Positions 1 to 9,748 of a stretch of DNA of 64,000 nt are shown here, in pieces. Numbering within the stretch: the stretch's first letter is position 1; each line of letters starts with the position of its first letter. Made by a program: the position numbers and the translations under genes. The notes beneath the pieces are model-generated. The model had not been told where the DNA came from. It made no database searches and was given only the letters and a program-made list of their open reading frames with translations. This DNA comes from Vogesella mureinivorans (GTDB taxonomy: Bacteria > Pseudomonadota > Gammaproteobacteria > Burkholderiales > Chromobacteriaceae), in assembly GCF_007644035.1 (NCBI RefSeq), contig NZ_VMTV02000663.1:1-64000 (forward strand), read 5' to 3'.

Positions 1-75
1 GGTGGCCAATCTCGGAATCGAACCAAGGACACACGGATTTTCAATCCGTTGCTCTACCAACTGAGCTAATTGGCC
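1..75 (-). tRNA. tRNA-Phe (GAA)
   Basis: Read on the minus strand the segment folds as a cloverleaf: acceptor GGCCAAT pairs with ATTGGCC, a T-arm with GGTTCGATTCC, and an anticodon loop TTGAAAA giving GAA. The 3' end shows ACC; the last A of CCA, if encoded, would lie one base outside the window. So the gene is complete except perhaps for that base. Confidence 0.95.
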
Positions 76-151
76 TTCTTGCTCAACACTTGCGTGCTGC
101 ATCAGAGACACGCATTAAATCAAAAGCCGCATAAGGCGTCAAGCTTTTTTA

Positions 152-178
152 TGAAAAAACCGCCTTTTCGGCGGTTTT
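152..178 (-). terminator. Rho-independent terminator of maiA
   Basis: Stem AACCGCC/GGCGGTT with a short loop, followed on the minus strand by a run of six T. It lies 20 bases past the maiA stop. Confidence 0.8.
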
Positions 179-198
179 AGCTTACACACTGAGACCAA

Positions 199-858
199 TC
201 AGGTGGCATCCGCCTGCCTGGACGGGTGGGCGTCAGCAAAGGCAGGCAGGGCTTCAAGGTTGGCCGCAAGGCGGCTGAGCAGTGGAAAGGCGGCCATATC
301 TACTTGAAAACGCTGGGCATTGAATACCTGCGGCAGCAGGCAGGCATCGGCCAGGGTGATGCTATCGCCAAAGCAATGCTGCCCGGCACTGGCCGCCAGC
401 TGCTGCTCCAGCGCGGCAAAGCCTTCTGCCACCCAGTGCCGGTACCAAGCATTACGCACATCGTCGGGCGCGGCTAGCTCGTTCTTGAGGTAGTTCAGGA
501 TGCGCAGGTTATTTACCGGGTGGATGTCGCAGGCGATGGCCTGGGCGACGGCTCGGACGCGCGCACGTAGTACCGGGTCGGCGGGTAGTAGCTGCACGGT
601 ATCCGGGTAGGCTTCGTCCAGGTATTCGCAGATGGCCAGAGACTGCGTCAGCAGCACCTCGCCATCCTGCAGCGCTGGCACCAGTCCTTGCGGGTTCAGT
701 GCCAGAAAGTCGGCGCTGCGCTGCTCGGCTTTGACCAGGCTGACCGGCGCCTGCCGGTACGCCAGCCCTTTCAGGTTGAGGGCAATGCGTACGCGGTAGG
801 CGGCGGAGGAGCGGAAGTAGCCGTACAGGGTACGGCCAACGTTGGCCGCATCAGCCAT
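199..858 (-). CDS. maiA: maleylacetoacetate isomerase (zeta-class GST)
   Basis: 219 aa. A glutathione-dependent cis-trans isomerase that converts maleylacetoacetate to fumarylacetoacetate in tyrosine/homogentisate breakdown. The N-terminal thioredoxin-like half carries SSAAYRVRIALNLKG, the zeta-GST active-site region, and NPQGLVPAL, the cis-Pro loop with which glutathione is held; a helical GST-C half follows. The start codon overlaps the end of fahA, so the two are translationally coupled. Oddity: the protein begins MADAANVGR before the usual TLYGYFRSS start. Residues 4-9 are encoded by a palindromic pair of the window's GTTGGCCGCA motif, so the N-terminus looks extended by repeat DNA. Maleylpyruvate isomerase is the alternative, but the fahA/hpd neighbours favour MaiA. 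Confidence 0.9.
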   Translation of the reverse strand: MADAANVGRTLYGYFRSSAAYRVRIALNLKGLAYRQAPVSLVKAEQRSADFLALNPQGLVPALQDGEVLLTQSLAICEYLDEAYPDTVQLLPADPVLRARVRAVAQAIACDIHPVNNLRILNYLKNELAAPDDVRNAWYRHWVAEGFAALEQQLAASAGQHCFGDSITLADACLLPQVFNAQRFQVDMAAFPLLSRLAANLEALPAFADAHPSRQADAT

Positions 859-1834
859 GCGGCACCACGGTTTGTTCGATAGCGCCGAAAATGCTGTGGC
901 CGGCGGCGTCTTTCATCTCGATGCGCACGCTATCGCCCAGTTTCATGAACGGGGTGACGGCCGCGCCAGTATCGATGATCTCGATCATGCGCTGTTCGGC
1001 CAGGCAGCAGCTGCCTACGCTGCGATCGTGGTTGGAGATAGTGCCAGAGCCGATGATGCTGCCCGCCACCAGCTCGCGCGTTTTCGATACATGGGCCACC
1101 AGTTGCGGAAAGTTGAACTGCATTTCCACACCAGCGTTCGGCTTGCCGTAAAAGGCCTTGTTGTAATCCACTAGCAGTGGCAGATGGACTTTGCCGTCTT
1201 GCCAGGCGTCGCCCAGCTCGTCCGGGGTCACAGCCACTGGCGAGAAGGCGGTGGCGGGCTTGCTCTGGAAGAAACCAAAGCCCTTGGCCAGCTCGTTGGG
1301 GATGAGGTTACGCAGGGTCACGTCGTTCACCAGCATCAGCAGGCGGATGTGCTTGGCGCACTCGGCAGCGTCGGCACCCAGCGGCACATCACCGGTAATC
1401 ACCGCCACTTCGCCCTCGAAATCCAGCCCCCAGGCTGCGTCGCGCAGCGGGATGCCGGCACGCGGTGGCAAGAAGGCGTCGGAGCCACCCTGGTACATCA
1501 GCGGGTCGGTATAAAAGCTTGCCGGTACCTCGGCGCCACGCGCCTTGCGCACCAGCTCGACGTGGTTCAGGTAGGCAGAGCCGTCTGCCCATTGGTAGGC
1601 ACGTGGCAGCGGGCTGTGGCAGCGCGCCTGGTCGAAGGCAAATTCGCCGGCTACCTCGCCCTGATTCAGCGCGGCGTACACTTCTTGCAGCTTGGGCTCG
1701 GCCTGCGCCCAGTTATCCAGCGCGGCCTGCAGGTTGGCCGCAATGTTTGGCACGGCCACGGCGCGGGTGAGGTCGCGGCTGACAACCAGCAGCTGGCCGT
1801 CGCGGGTCTGGTTCTGATAGGTAGCGAGTTTCAT
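851..1834 (-). CDS. fahA: fumarylacetoacetase (FAH family)
   Basis: 327 aa. Hydrolyses fumarylacetoacetate to fumarate and acetoacetate, the last step of tyrosine catabolism. FAH-fold landmarks are visible: DFEGEVAVITGDVP (metal-site glutamates), GFGFFQSKPATAFSP, and GSGTISNHD near the C-terminus. I chose the start MKLATYQNQ because it matches the family N-terminus; an upstream in-frame ATG would add 15 unrelated residues. The length fits the short bacterial type rather than the about 420-residue eukaryote-like form. It lies between hpd and maiA on the same strand, with a motif-pair hairpin in the gap to hpd. Confidence 0.88.
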   Translation of the reverse strand: MKLATYQNQTRDGQLLVVSRDLTRAVAVPNIAANLQAALDNWAQAEPKLQEVYAALNQGEVAGEFAFDQARCHSPLPRAYQWADGSAYLNHVELVRKARGAEVPASFYTDPLMYQGGSDAFLPPRAGIPLRDAAWGLDFEGEVAVITGDVPLGADAAECAKHIRLLMLVNDVTLRNLIPNELAKGFGFFQSKPATAFSPVAVTPDELGDAWQDGKVHLPLLVDYNKAFYGKPNAGVEMQFNFPQLVAHVSKTRELVAGSIIGSGTISNHDRSVGSCCLAEQRMIEIIDTGAAVTPFMKLGDSVRIEMKDAAGHSIFGAIEQTVVPHG

Positions 1835-1865
1835 GTGTGTGTCTCGTCTTGCAGTATCGATATGC

Positions 1866-1893
1866 GTTGGCCGCAGCATGGGCTGCGGCCAAC
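1866..1893. repeat. inverted pair of GTTGGCCGCA motif (hairpin)
   Basis: GTTGGCCGCA at 1866-1875 faces TGCGGCCAAC at 1884-1893, with 8 bases between. The transcript of the hpd-fahA gap can form a stem of about 11 bp. No T-run follows, so it is an intercistronic hairpin rather than a standard terminator. Confidence 0.8.
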
Positions 1894-1965
1894 CTTATAT
1901 ATAGCCGGCTACCATAGCGGCGGCGCGCGGTGTGCAATCCATTGCCGCGCTACGGTGGCGTGGGC

Positions 1966-3042
1966 TTAGTCGGCCTTCAGTACGCCGCGGCGGATCTGGT
2001 CTTCTTCGATGGATTCGAACAGCGCGCGGAAGTTACCTTCGCCAAAGCCTTCGTTGCCCTTGCGCTGGATGATCTCGAAGAAAATGGGGCCGATCACGGT
2101 TTCGGTAAAGATTTGCAGCAGGATACCTTCTACCGGTGCACCGTCGATCAGGATGCTGTTTTTCTGCAGGCGGGCCAGGTCTTCGCCATGGTCTGGCACG
2201 CGCTGGTCCACCTTGGCGTAGTAGGTGTCCGGGGTATCCAGGAAGCGGGTACCGCGTGCTTTCAGCGTTTCCACGGTTTCGTAGATGTTTTCGGTGGTCA
2301 GCGCGATGTGCTGGATGCCTTCGCCGTTGTACTGGCGCAGGAATTCTTCGATCTGGCTCTTGTCGTCGGACGACTCGTTGATCGGAATGCGGATTTTGCC
2401 ACACGGGCTGGTCATGGCTTTGGACACCAGGCCGGTGAGCTTGCCTTCGATATCGAAATAGCGGATTTCCTTGAAGTTGGCGATGTTCTCGTAGAAGCCG
2501 CCCCACTTTTCCATATTGCCGCGCACCACGTTGTGGGTCAGGTGGTCGATGACTTTCAGGCCCACACCAGCCGGGTATTGCTCTACGCCTGCCAGCGGCA
2601 CGAAGTCGATATCGTAGATGTTCTTGTCGTGGCCGTAGCGGTCCACAAAGTACAGCGCCGAACCGCCGATGCCTTCCACCGCCGGGATGTTCAGCTCCAT
2701 GGCGCCTACCGGGCGGGTGTACGGGGTGGCGCCGTGGGCCAGTGCGTACTCGTAGGCCTTGGCGGCGTCTTGCACGCGCCAGGCCATGGCGCAAGCCGAC
2801 GGGCCGTGGGCATGGGCAAACTCGGCAGCCGGCTGGCTGCGCTCGGCGTTCAGGATGAAGTTGATGTCGCCCTGGCGGAACAGGCTAACGTTTTTGCTGC
2901 GATGGCGGGCTACTTCGATAAAGCCCAGGGACAGAAACAGCGCTTTGAGCTTCTCTACGCCCTCGGCATCCGGGGCGGTGTATTCCACGAACTCGAAACC
3001 ATCGGTAGCCAGCGGGTTCATCAGCTGATGTTCCATTTTCAT
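1966..3042 (-). CDS. hpd: 4-hydroxyphenylpyruvate dioxygenase
   Basis: 358 aa, normal length. A non-haem Fe(II) enzyme that turns 4-hydroxyphenylpyruvate into homogentisate. Two vicinal-oxygen-chelate domains are present. The iron ligands are recognisable as H167 (IDHLTH), H245 (IQHIAL) and E323 (FFEIIQRKG), followed by the family C-terminal helix GNFRALFESIEEDQIRRGVL. First gene of an hpd-fahA-maiA set on the minus strand, divergent from an Lrp-type regulator. No homogentisate 1,2-dioxygenase gene lies in the window, so that step is encoded elsewhere. Confidence 0.96.
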   Translation of the reverse strand: MKMEHQLMNPLATDGFEFVEYTAPDAEGVEKLKALFLSLGFIEVARHRSKNVSLFRQGDINFILNAERSQPAAEFAHAHGPSACAMAWRVQDAAKAYEYALAHGATPYTRPVGAMELNIPAVEGIGGSALYFVDRYGHDKNIYDIDFVPLAGVEQYPAGVGLKVIDHLTHNVVRGNMEKWGGFYENIANFKEIRYFDIEGKLTGLVSKAMTSPCGKIRIPINESSDDKSQIEEFLRQYNGEGIQHIALTTENIYETVETLKARGTRFLDTPDTYYAKVDQRVPDHGEDLARLQKNSILIDGAPVEGILLQIFTETVIGPIFFEIIQRKGNEGFGEGNFRALFESIEEDQIRRGVLKAD

Positions 3043-3398
3043 CTCTCTCTCCTCTTGCGGCCTGTACGGCCTGCTTCTCTGTAGGGTATTGCAGCGACGT
3101 GCCAGTCACACGGGTGCGCCAGGGCAGAGCGGGAGATGAAAATACAACACAGCACCATGCCGCTGGTCTGGTCGCCAGCGTGAAAATGCCCGAATTGTCT
3201 GCCTATAGCCTGCTCTACGGGCTACGGGCGTCTCCTCTTATTCACTCAGCCTGCGGTGATCTGCTGCCACCGTGTAAAATGTCTGGCTCAGGCGCTTTAT
3301 TCTAAGTAAACTTGCTGGCAATTTTCTTGCGATATAGTGCCGAGAAAGTAAAAAACATAAAACAAAATTCCAGAGCAAACCCCAAATCAGGAGATAAC
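3043..3398. promoter_or_regulatory. divergent control region between hpd and the Lrp-type regulator
   Basis: 356 bases without a gene. AT content rises from about 3300 towards the regulator. TTGCTG (3312) and TATAGT (3333) resemble -35 and -10 boxes, but the 15-base spacer is short. A clear ribosome binding site CAGGAG precedes the ATG at 3399. As with other divergent Lrp regulators, this gap is the likely binding region, but I can define no operator by eye. Confidence 0.4.
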
Positions 3399-3884
3399 AT
3401 GCTTACGGCCAACCTGGACAAGACCGACATCAAAATGTTGGCAGCCCTGCAAGCCAATGGACGTCTGACCAACGTCGAACTTGCCGAGAAAGTTGCCCTG
3501 TCACCCTCCCCGTGCCTGCGCCGGCTGAAACAGCTGGAAGAATCTGGCGTGATCCGCCAATACGTCGCCCTGCTCGACCCTGCCAAACTGGGCTTGGGCC
3601 TGCAGGCTTTCGTACGCGTATCACTGGAAAAGCGTGGTGGCAGCGCGCATCTGACCAGCTTTATGGAAGCGGTACAACGCTGGCCAGAGGTAGTGAACTG
3701 CTACGCGATGACGGGCGAGATGGACTACCTGCTACAGGTGTACTTTGAAGACCTGCAGCACTTTTCCCGCTTTGTCATGGACGAGCTGTTGCAGCAGCCC
3801 GGCGTGGAAGACGTGAAATCCAGCTTTGTACTGAAAGAGTTCAAACAGACCACTTCGTTGCCCATCTACCATCTGGGCCAATAA
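3399..3884 (+). CDS. Lrp/AsnC family transcriptional regulator
   Basis: 161 aa. The N-terminal winged helix-turn-helix (LTNVELAEKVALSPSPCLRRLKQLE in outline, about residues 22-50) is followed by the RAM ligand-binding domain with GEMDYLLQVYFEDLQHF. The start MLTANLDKTD has a good ribosome binding site; an in-frame extension upstream lacks Lrp similarity and is rejected. Divergent placement next to hpd-fahA-maiA suggests it controls tyrosine catabolism, perhaps with an aromatic amino acid as ligand; that is inference. A hairpin terminator follows directly. Confidence 0.92.
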   Translation: MLTANLDKTDIKMLAALQANGRLTNVELAEKVALSPSPCLRRLKQLEESGVIRQYVALLDPAKLGLGLQAFVRVSLEKRGGSAHLTSFMEAVQRWPEVVNCYAMTGEMDYLLQVYFEDLQHFSRFVMDELLQQPGVEDVKSSFVLKEFKQTTSLPIYHLGQ

Positions 3885-3902
3885 AACCGGCCCTGTTTGC
3901 CA

Positions 3903-3926
3903 AGGCAGCCTGCGGGCTGCCTTTTT
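3903..3926 (+). terminator. Rho-independent terminator of the Lrp-type gene
   Basis: Stem GGCAGCC/GGCTGCC followed by five T, 19 bases past the stop codon. Confidence 0.85.
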
Positions 3927-3969
3927 CACGCCCGCGCTACGCTGTTCAAGCCCCCTGCAACTGCCTATA

Positions 3970-5820
3970 GTGCAGCGATATCCTCTTGGAATGCCTGCCT
4001 TGAAACTTGTCAAACCGCTCATCCCGCAGTGGCTTATCCACGCGCTGCTCGCCAGCTTTACCTGCTGCCTGCTGGTGGCAGGCGTGCGTTTCTATCTGGG
4101 CAGCCAGCTACAACAACAGCTGCTGCAGCGCATACCACAGCAGGTACAGCAGCAATTCATGCCGCTATTGGCACAAAGCGTGTGGGATGTGGACCCGGCC
4201 ATGGAGAAAAAGCTGCTGCAAGGCATACAGAGCCTGGATGGCGTGGCCGAGGTGAGCCTGCTCAATACCCGTGGCCAGGTTCATCTGGCGCTGCCCAGCA
4301 CGCTACCGGCCAGCCATCGTATCGAGCTACCGGTACAGTCGGCAGGCACGGGCGACCAGCCACTGGGCACCCTGCGCCTTAGCCTGTCACTGCGCAGCCT
4401 GGAGTACCGGCTGTGGCAAGACATTGCCCTGGCCATAGCCGAGCTGGTGCTGGCCATGCTGCTTTTGGTGTGGCTGACGCGGCGCTACCTGCGGCGCAAG
4501 GTGCTGGCACCGGTTGCCGCGCTGGCAGCCCGCTGGCATCACCCGGGGCATGGCGGGCAGATCGTGGCACAAAACGAAATCGACGCCCTGGGCCAGACAC
4601 TGCTGGCCTACGAGAAACAAGCCGACGCACAGCTGCAGCACAGCCGGCAAACATGCTATGAGCTCACGCAGCAGCGCGACCACCTATCCAGCCTGCTGGC
4701 CATGCGTACCGCCGAGCTGGACCAGCTATCACGCTTTCACCAGATGGTCTCGGAAATGTCCAGCCGGCTGATACAGCTGGACCACGCCGATATCGAAGGG
4801 GAAATTGCCATTGCCCTGTCGCGCATAGGCAACCTGCTGGAGGTAGACCGCTGCTACCTGTTCAAGGTAGCACCGTCACTGCGCATCCATCACACCCAGG
4901 AATGGTGCCGCGCCGGCATTCCCAGCACAGCACAGCAATACGAGAACTACCCGTTGCAGGAGTCTGCCTGGTTTGTGCCACAGCTGATCAAGCAGCACCT
5001 GGTGGCCTTAAGCCAGCTGGACGATATGCCACCAGAAGGCCACAACGAACGCATGCGCTTTGCCGCCCACGGCATACAGAGCATTGCCGTGCTGACCCTG
5101 TCGTACCAAGGCCAGGTACTGGGGTTCTTTGGCTGCGACAGCGTATTGCAAAAGCGCGACTGGCTGGACAAAGAGCTCACCCTGATGCGGCTATTCAGCG
5201 AAATGCTGTGCCACACCCTGTTGCAGCGCCAATACCGGCAAGCACACGATGTCACACGCCAGGCGCTGACGTTGGCACACGAAAAGCTGGATGGCATGGT
5301 GAATATCGATGGCCTGACCGGGCTAGCCAACCGCAAGGTTTTTCGCCAGCAGCTGGCAAAGCACTACACACAGAGCAAAGACGGCAGCCAGGCGCTTTCC
5401 CTGCTTCTCATCAATATCGATGCTTTTAACGACTACAACGCCTGCTTTGGCCACCTGGAAGGTGACCAATGCCTGATACGCCTGGCGGGGCTGATGCAGC
5501 AGCACGCCAACGGGCAAGCTGTACTAGCCCGCCTGGGCGGGGACGAGTTTGGCCTGCTGCTGCCGGGTACCGATGCAGCCAGCGCCTACCGCCTGGCCGA
5601 AAACCTGCGGCTAGCCATCTGGCAGCTGGGCATACCGCATATCAGCTCCAGCGTGTCTACCTGCGTGACCGCCAGCATCGGGGTGGCCAGCCTGGATACC
5701 GCACGGCACGACAGCGATGGCGCACTACAAGAAGCGGCGGCACAGTGCCTGTACCAAGCCAAACAACTGGGGCGTCACCGCGTAATCAGCGCCAGCCATG
5801 GCAAGGGCTCACCGGCATAA
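3970..5820 (+). CDS. membrane GAF-GGDEF protein (putative diguanylate cyclase, altered metal site)
   Basis: 616 aa from a GTG at 3970; ATG at 3991 or TTG at 4000 are also possible and no ribosome binding site decides. Layout: membrane segment about 22-44, periplasmic domain to about 150, second membrane segment about 152-172, Gln-rich coiled linker, GAF-like domain about 250-400, GGDEF domain from about 445. The signature GGDEF is intact at 523-527. The usual DID-F-K metal/nucleotide motif reads NIDAFND, so the first metal-binding Asp is Asn. No RxxD inhibitory site lies before GGDEF. It may be a weak or inactive cyclase that acts as a c-di-GMP or GTP sensor. Stands alone between two terminators. 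Confidence 0.85.
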   Translation: MQRYPLGMPALKLVKPLIPQWLIHALLASFTCCLLVAGVRFYLGSQLQQQLLQRIPQQVQQQFMPLLAQSVWDVDPAMEKKLLQGIQSLDGVAEVSLLNTRGQVHLALPSTLPASHRIELPVQSAGTGDQPLGTLRLSLSLRSLEYRLWQDIALAIAELVLAMLLLVWLTRRYLRRKVLAPVAALAARWHHPGHGGQIVAQNEIDALGQTLLAYEKQADAQLQHSRQTCYELTQQRDHLSSLLAMRTAELDQLSRFHQMVSEMSSRLIQLDHADIEGEIAIALSRIGNLLEVDRCYLFKVAPSLRIHHTQEWCRAGIPSTAQQYENYPLQESAWFVPQLIKQHLVALSQLDDMPPEGHNERMRFAAHGIQSIAVLTLSYQGQVLGFFGCDSVLQKRDWLDKELTLMRLFSEMLCHTLLQRQYRQAHDVTRQALTLAHEKLDGMVNIDGLTGLANRKVFRQQLAKHYTQSKDGSQALSLLLINIDAFNDYNACFGHLEGDQCLIRLAGLMQQHANGQAVLARLGGDEFGLLLPGTDAASAYRLAENLRLAIWQLGIPHISSSVSTCVTASIGVASLDTARHDSDGALQEAAAQCLYQAKQLGRHRVISASHGKGSPA

Positions 5821-5853
5821 AAAACCCCCGGCAGCCACGCTACGGGGGGTTTA
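5821..5853 (-). terminator. terminator between the GGDEF gene and metF
   Basis: Stem AACCCCCG/CGGGGGGTT. On the minus strand it is followed by six T, so it best serves metF; on the plus strand the T-run is short, but it may also stop the GGDEF transcript. Confidence 0.75.
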
Positions 5854-5869
5854 TCGGTACAGCCGGTGC

Positions 5870-6706
5870 TTACAGCCCCAGGCGCTGCCAGATAGTGGAC
5901 ACGGTACCGGCCTGATTCAGCGTGTAAAAGTGCAGGCCGGGCGCGCCGTTAGCCAGCAGGCGGTCGCATAGCTCGGTCACCACATCCAGCCCCAAGGCGC
6001 GAATGGACGCGCTGTCGTCCATATAGGCCTGCATGCGCAAGCGCAGCCAACGCGGCACTTCGGCACCACACATATCCGAGAAGCGGCACAGTTGGCCGAA
6101 GTTGGCGATCGGCATGATGCCCGGCACGATGGGGATATCCACGCCACGCGCCTGCGCCTCGTCCACAAAGCGGAAGTAGGCGTCGGCGTTAAAGAAATAC
6201 TGCGTCATGGCCGAATTGGCGCCGGCTTTTACCTTGCGCACAAAGTTGTTGATGTCGTCTTCGGCCGACTTGGCCTGCGGGTGGAATTCCGGATAGGCCG
6301 CCACCTCGATATGAAAGTGGTCGCCGTGCTCTTCGCGGATAAAGGCCACCAGCTCGTTGGCGTAGCGGAATTCGCCCGCCTCTACCATGCCAGACGGCAT
6401 GTCGCCGCGCAGCGCCACGATATGGCGGATACCGTGGTTGCGGTATTCGTTGAGGATGGCGCGGATATTGTCGCGGGTGGAGCCGATGCAGGACAGGTGC
6501 GGTGCTGCCGCGTAGCCTTCGTTGCGGATCTCCAGCACGGTGGACAGCGTACCGTCACGCGTGGTGCCGCCGGCACCAAAGGTCACGGAGAAAAATTCGG
6601 GGTTGAACTGCGCCAGCTGCTGGCGCGTGGTGCGCAGCTTGGCCACGCCCTCTGGCGTGCGCGGCGGGAAAAACTCGAAACTGAAAGTACGGTTACGTTC
6701 TGTCAT
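5870..6706 (-). CDS. metF: 5,10-methylenetetrahydrofolate reductase
   Basis: 278 aa. A flavoprotein reducing methylene-THF to 5-methyl-THF, the methyl donor for methionine synthesis. The TIM-barrel landmarks FSFEFFPPRTPEG (N-terminus, with the catalytic Glu), SVTFGAGGTTRDGT and ALRGDMP are present, and PGIMPIANFGQL lies in the second half. Length is normal for the bacterial enzyme. It follows ahcY on the same strand, but an ahcY terminator and a 140-base gap with a motif palindrome separate them, so it is likely transcribed on its own. Confidence 0.95.
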   Translation of the reverse strand: MTERNRTFSFEFFPPRTPEGVAKLRTTRQQLAQFNPEFFSVTFGAGGTTRDGTLSTVLEIRNEGYAAAPHLSCIGSTRDNIRAILNEYRNHGIRHIVALRGDMPSGMVEAGEFRYANELVAFIREEHGDHFHIEVAAYPEFHPQAKSAEDDINNFVRKVKAGANSAMTQYFFNADAYFRFVDEAQARGVDIPIVPGIMPIANFGQLCRFSDMCGAEVPRWLRLRMQAYMDDSASIRALGLDVVTELCDRLLANGAPGLHFYTLNQAGTVSTIWQRLGL

Positions 6707-6774
6707 GGCGAACTCTAGCTAATAGTCTGTGATGAACCCTGGCTACCCGTGCCGGTCTGTCGCCGCTGACGGGG

Positions 6775-6794
6775 TGCGGCCAACGTTGGCCGCA
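6775..6794. repeat. perfect 20-bp palindrome of the GTTGGCCGCA motif
   Basis: TGCGGCCAACGTTGGCCGCA: two motif copies head to head without spacer, in the gap between ahcY and metF just past the ahcY terminator. Confidence 0.9.
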
Positions 6795-6828
6795 AAAACG
6801 GGCAGGTCATTTTACTGCCCTGCCCGTT
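6794..6828 (-). terminator. Rho-independent terminator of ahcY
   Basis: Stem AACGGGCA/TGCCCGTT with an AT-rich loop; on the minus strand five T follow. It sits 19 bases past the ahcY stop. Confidence 0.75.
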
Positions 6829-6846
6829 CCATACCGACATCAAATA

Positions 6847-8247
<1,401 letters not shown>

Positions 8248-8350
8248 CGTGCAAATCCTTTATCACGAAGGCCGGGAGGGATGGCTCACCCGCGCATCCC
8301 GTGCCCGGCACGGGTTATTCCGGCGACCCGGTAGGGTGGCCGATGAACAA

Positions 8351-8413
8351 GCAGGTGAGCGCCGTTTTGAACTGTTCCGGGCCTGGGGCCTAGCCTCGCA
8401 GCGCTCCCCGGAA
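8351..8413 (-). promoter_or_regulatory. SAH riboswitch upstream of ahcY
   Basis: On the minus strand the leader reads CCGGGGAGCGCTGCGAGG, then CCCAGGCCCGG, then AACGGCGCTCACC. These are the three conserved blocks of the SAH riboswitch: the first pairs with the second by CCGG/CCGG ends, and GAGCGC pairs with GCGCTC in the last to make the pseudoknot. It lies in the right place and orientation. A further hairpin (8291-8308, CCCGTGCC/GGCACGGG) between aptamer and start codon may be part of the switch. Confidence 0.9.
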
Positions 8414-8470
8414 TATCGACATTATGGCAGAAGATCGTTAAAAGGTTGGCCGCAATTCGCGCCAGAAAAA

Positions 8471-8496
8471 CAAAAAGCCCCTTGCGGGGCTTTTTG
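8471..8496 (-). terminator. Rho-independent terminator of metK
   Basis: Stem AAAAAGCCCC/GGGGCTTTTT, T-run on the minus strand, 16 bases past the metK stop. A motif copy, AAGGTTGGCCGCAA, lies next to it at 8442-8454. Confidence 0.85.
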
Positions 8497-8511
8497 TCTC
8501 ACGGGGCTGGC

Positions 8512-9681
8512 TTACAGGCCGGCAGCAGCGCGCAGCGCTTCTACCTTGTCGGTACGCTCCCAGGTGAACTCCGGCTCTTCGCGGCCAAAGTGGCCGTAAG
8601 CGGCGGTTTTGGCGTAGATCGGGCGCAGCAGATCCAGCATCTGCACGATGCCTTTCGGGCGCAGGTCGAAGTGCTGTTTTACCAGCTCGACGATTTGCTC
8701 GTTCGGGATCACGTTGGTACCAAAGGTGTCCACGGCGATGGAGGTAGGCTGCGCCACGCCGATGGCGTAGGAAACCTGTACCTGGCACTGGCGCGCCAGA
8801 CCGGCGGCTACGATGTTCTTGGCCACGTAGCGGCAAGCGTAGGCGGCGGAGCGGTCTACCTTGGACGGGTCTTTACCGGAGAACGCGCCACCGCCGTGCG
8901 GTGCGGCACCACCGTAGGTATCCACGATGATCTTGCGGCCTGTCAGGCCGCAGTCGCCTTGCGGGCCACCGATAACAAAGCGGCCGGTCGGGTTGATCAG
9001 GTATTTGGTTTCCGCGGTGAGCATCTCCGGCGGCAGTACCGGCTTGACGATCTGCTCGATCACGGCTTCACGCAGGGTGTCGTAGTCCACATCCGGGTGG
9101 TGCTGGGTAGACAGCACCACGGTGTCGATGCGCTTGGGCAGGCCGGTAGCGCTATCGTACACGCAGGTGATCTGGCTCTTGGCATCCGGGCGCAGCCACG
9201 GCAGGCGGCCATCCTTACGCAGCTCGGCCTGGCGCTGTACCAGACGGTGGGCGTAGTAGATAGGGAACGGCATCAGGGTCGGGGTTTCGTCGCACGCGTA
9301 GCCAAACATCAGGCCCTGGTCGCCAGCGCCTTGTTCCAGGTCCAGGCCCTGGCCTTCGTTCACGCCCTGGGCGATGTCCGGCGACTGCTTGTCGTAGCAC
9401 ACCATTACGGCGCAACCGTTGTAGTCGAAGCCCATTTCGGAGCTGTCGTAGCCGATGCGCTTGATGGTTTCACGCGCGATCTTGATGTAGTCCACGTTGG
9501 CCGTGGTGGTGATTTCGCCGGCCAGTACGGCCAGGCCGGTGTTCACCAGCGTCTCGGCCGCTACGCGGGCGTATTTGTCCTGGGTCAGGATGGCGTCCAG
9601 AATCGCATCGGAAATCTGGTCCGCTACTTTGTCCGGGTGACCTTCCGAGACCGATTCAGAGGTAAAGAGATATTCGCTCAT
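8512..9681 (-). CDS. metK: S-adenosylmethionine synthetase
   Basis: 389 aa. Makes SAM from methionine and ATP. The start [22 protein letters not shown] is the family N-terminus, with the ATP-binding His and Asp; an upstream in-frame ATG would add 30 unrelated residues. Also visible are [12 protein letters not shown] and the phosphate loop [16 protein letters not shown]. Length is normal. Divergent from two lipid A acyltransferases across a 67-base gap that must hold both promoters. With ahcY and metF it forms an activated-methyl-cycle neighbourhood. Confidence 0.97.
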   Translation of the reverse strand: MSEYLFTSESVSEGHPDKVADQISDAILDAILTQDKYARVAAETLVNTGLAVLAGEITTTANVDYIKIARETIKRIGYDSSEMGFDYNGCAVMVCYDKQSPDIAQGVNEGQGLDLEQGAGDQGLMFGYACDETPTLMPFPIYYAHRLVQRQAELRKDGRLPWLRPDAKSQITCVYDSATGLPKRIDTVVLSTQHHPDVDYDTLREAVIEQIVKPVLPPEMLTAETKYLINPTGRFVIGGPQGDCGLTGRKIIVDTYGGAAPHGGGAFSGKDPSKVDRSAAYACRYVAKNIVAAGLARQCQVQVSYAIGVAQPTSIAVDTFGTNVIPNEQIVELVKQHFDLRPKGIVQMLDLLRPIYAKTAAYGHFGREEPEFTWERTDKVEALRAAAGL

Positions 9682-9748
9682 TGTCTTCGTTCCAGATAAT
9701 GGCCAGTGAGTTAAGGTAAAATAGCGCGTTTCGTTAGCGTACAAGCCC

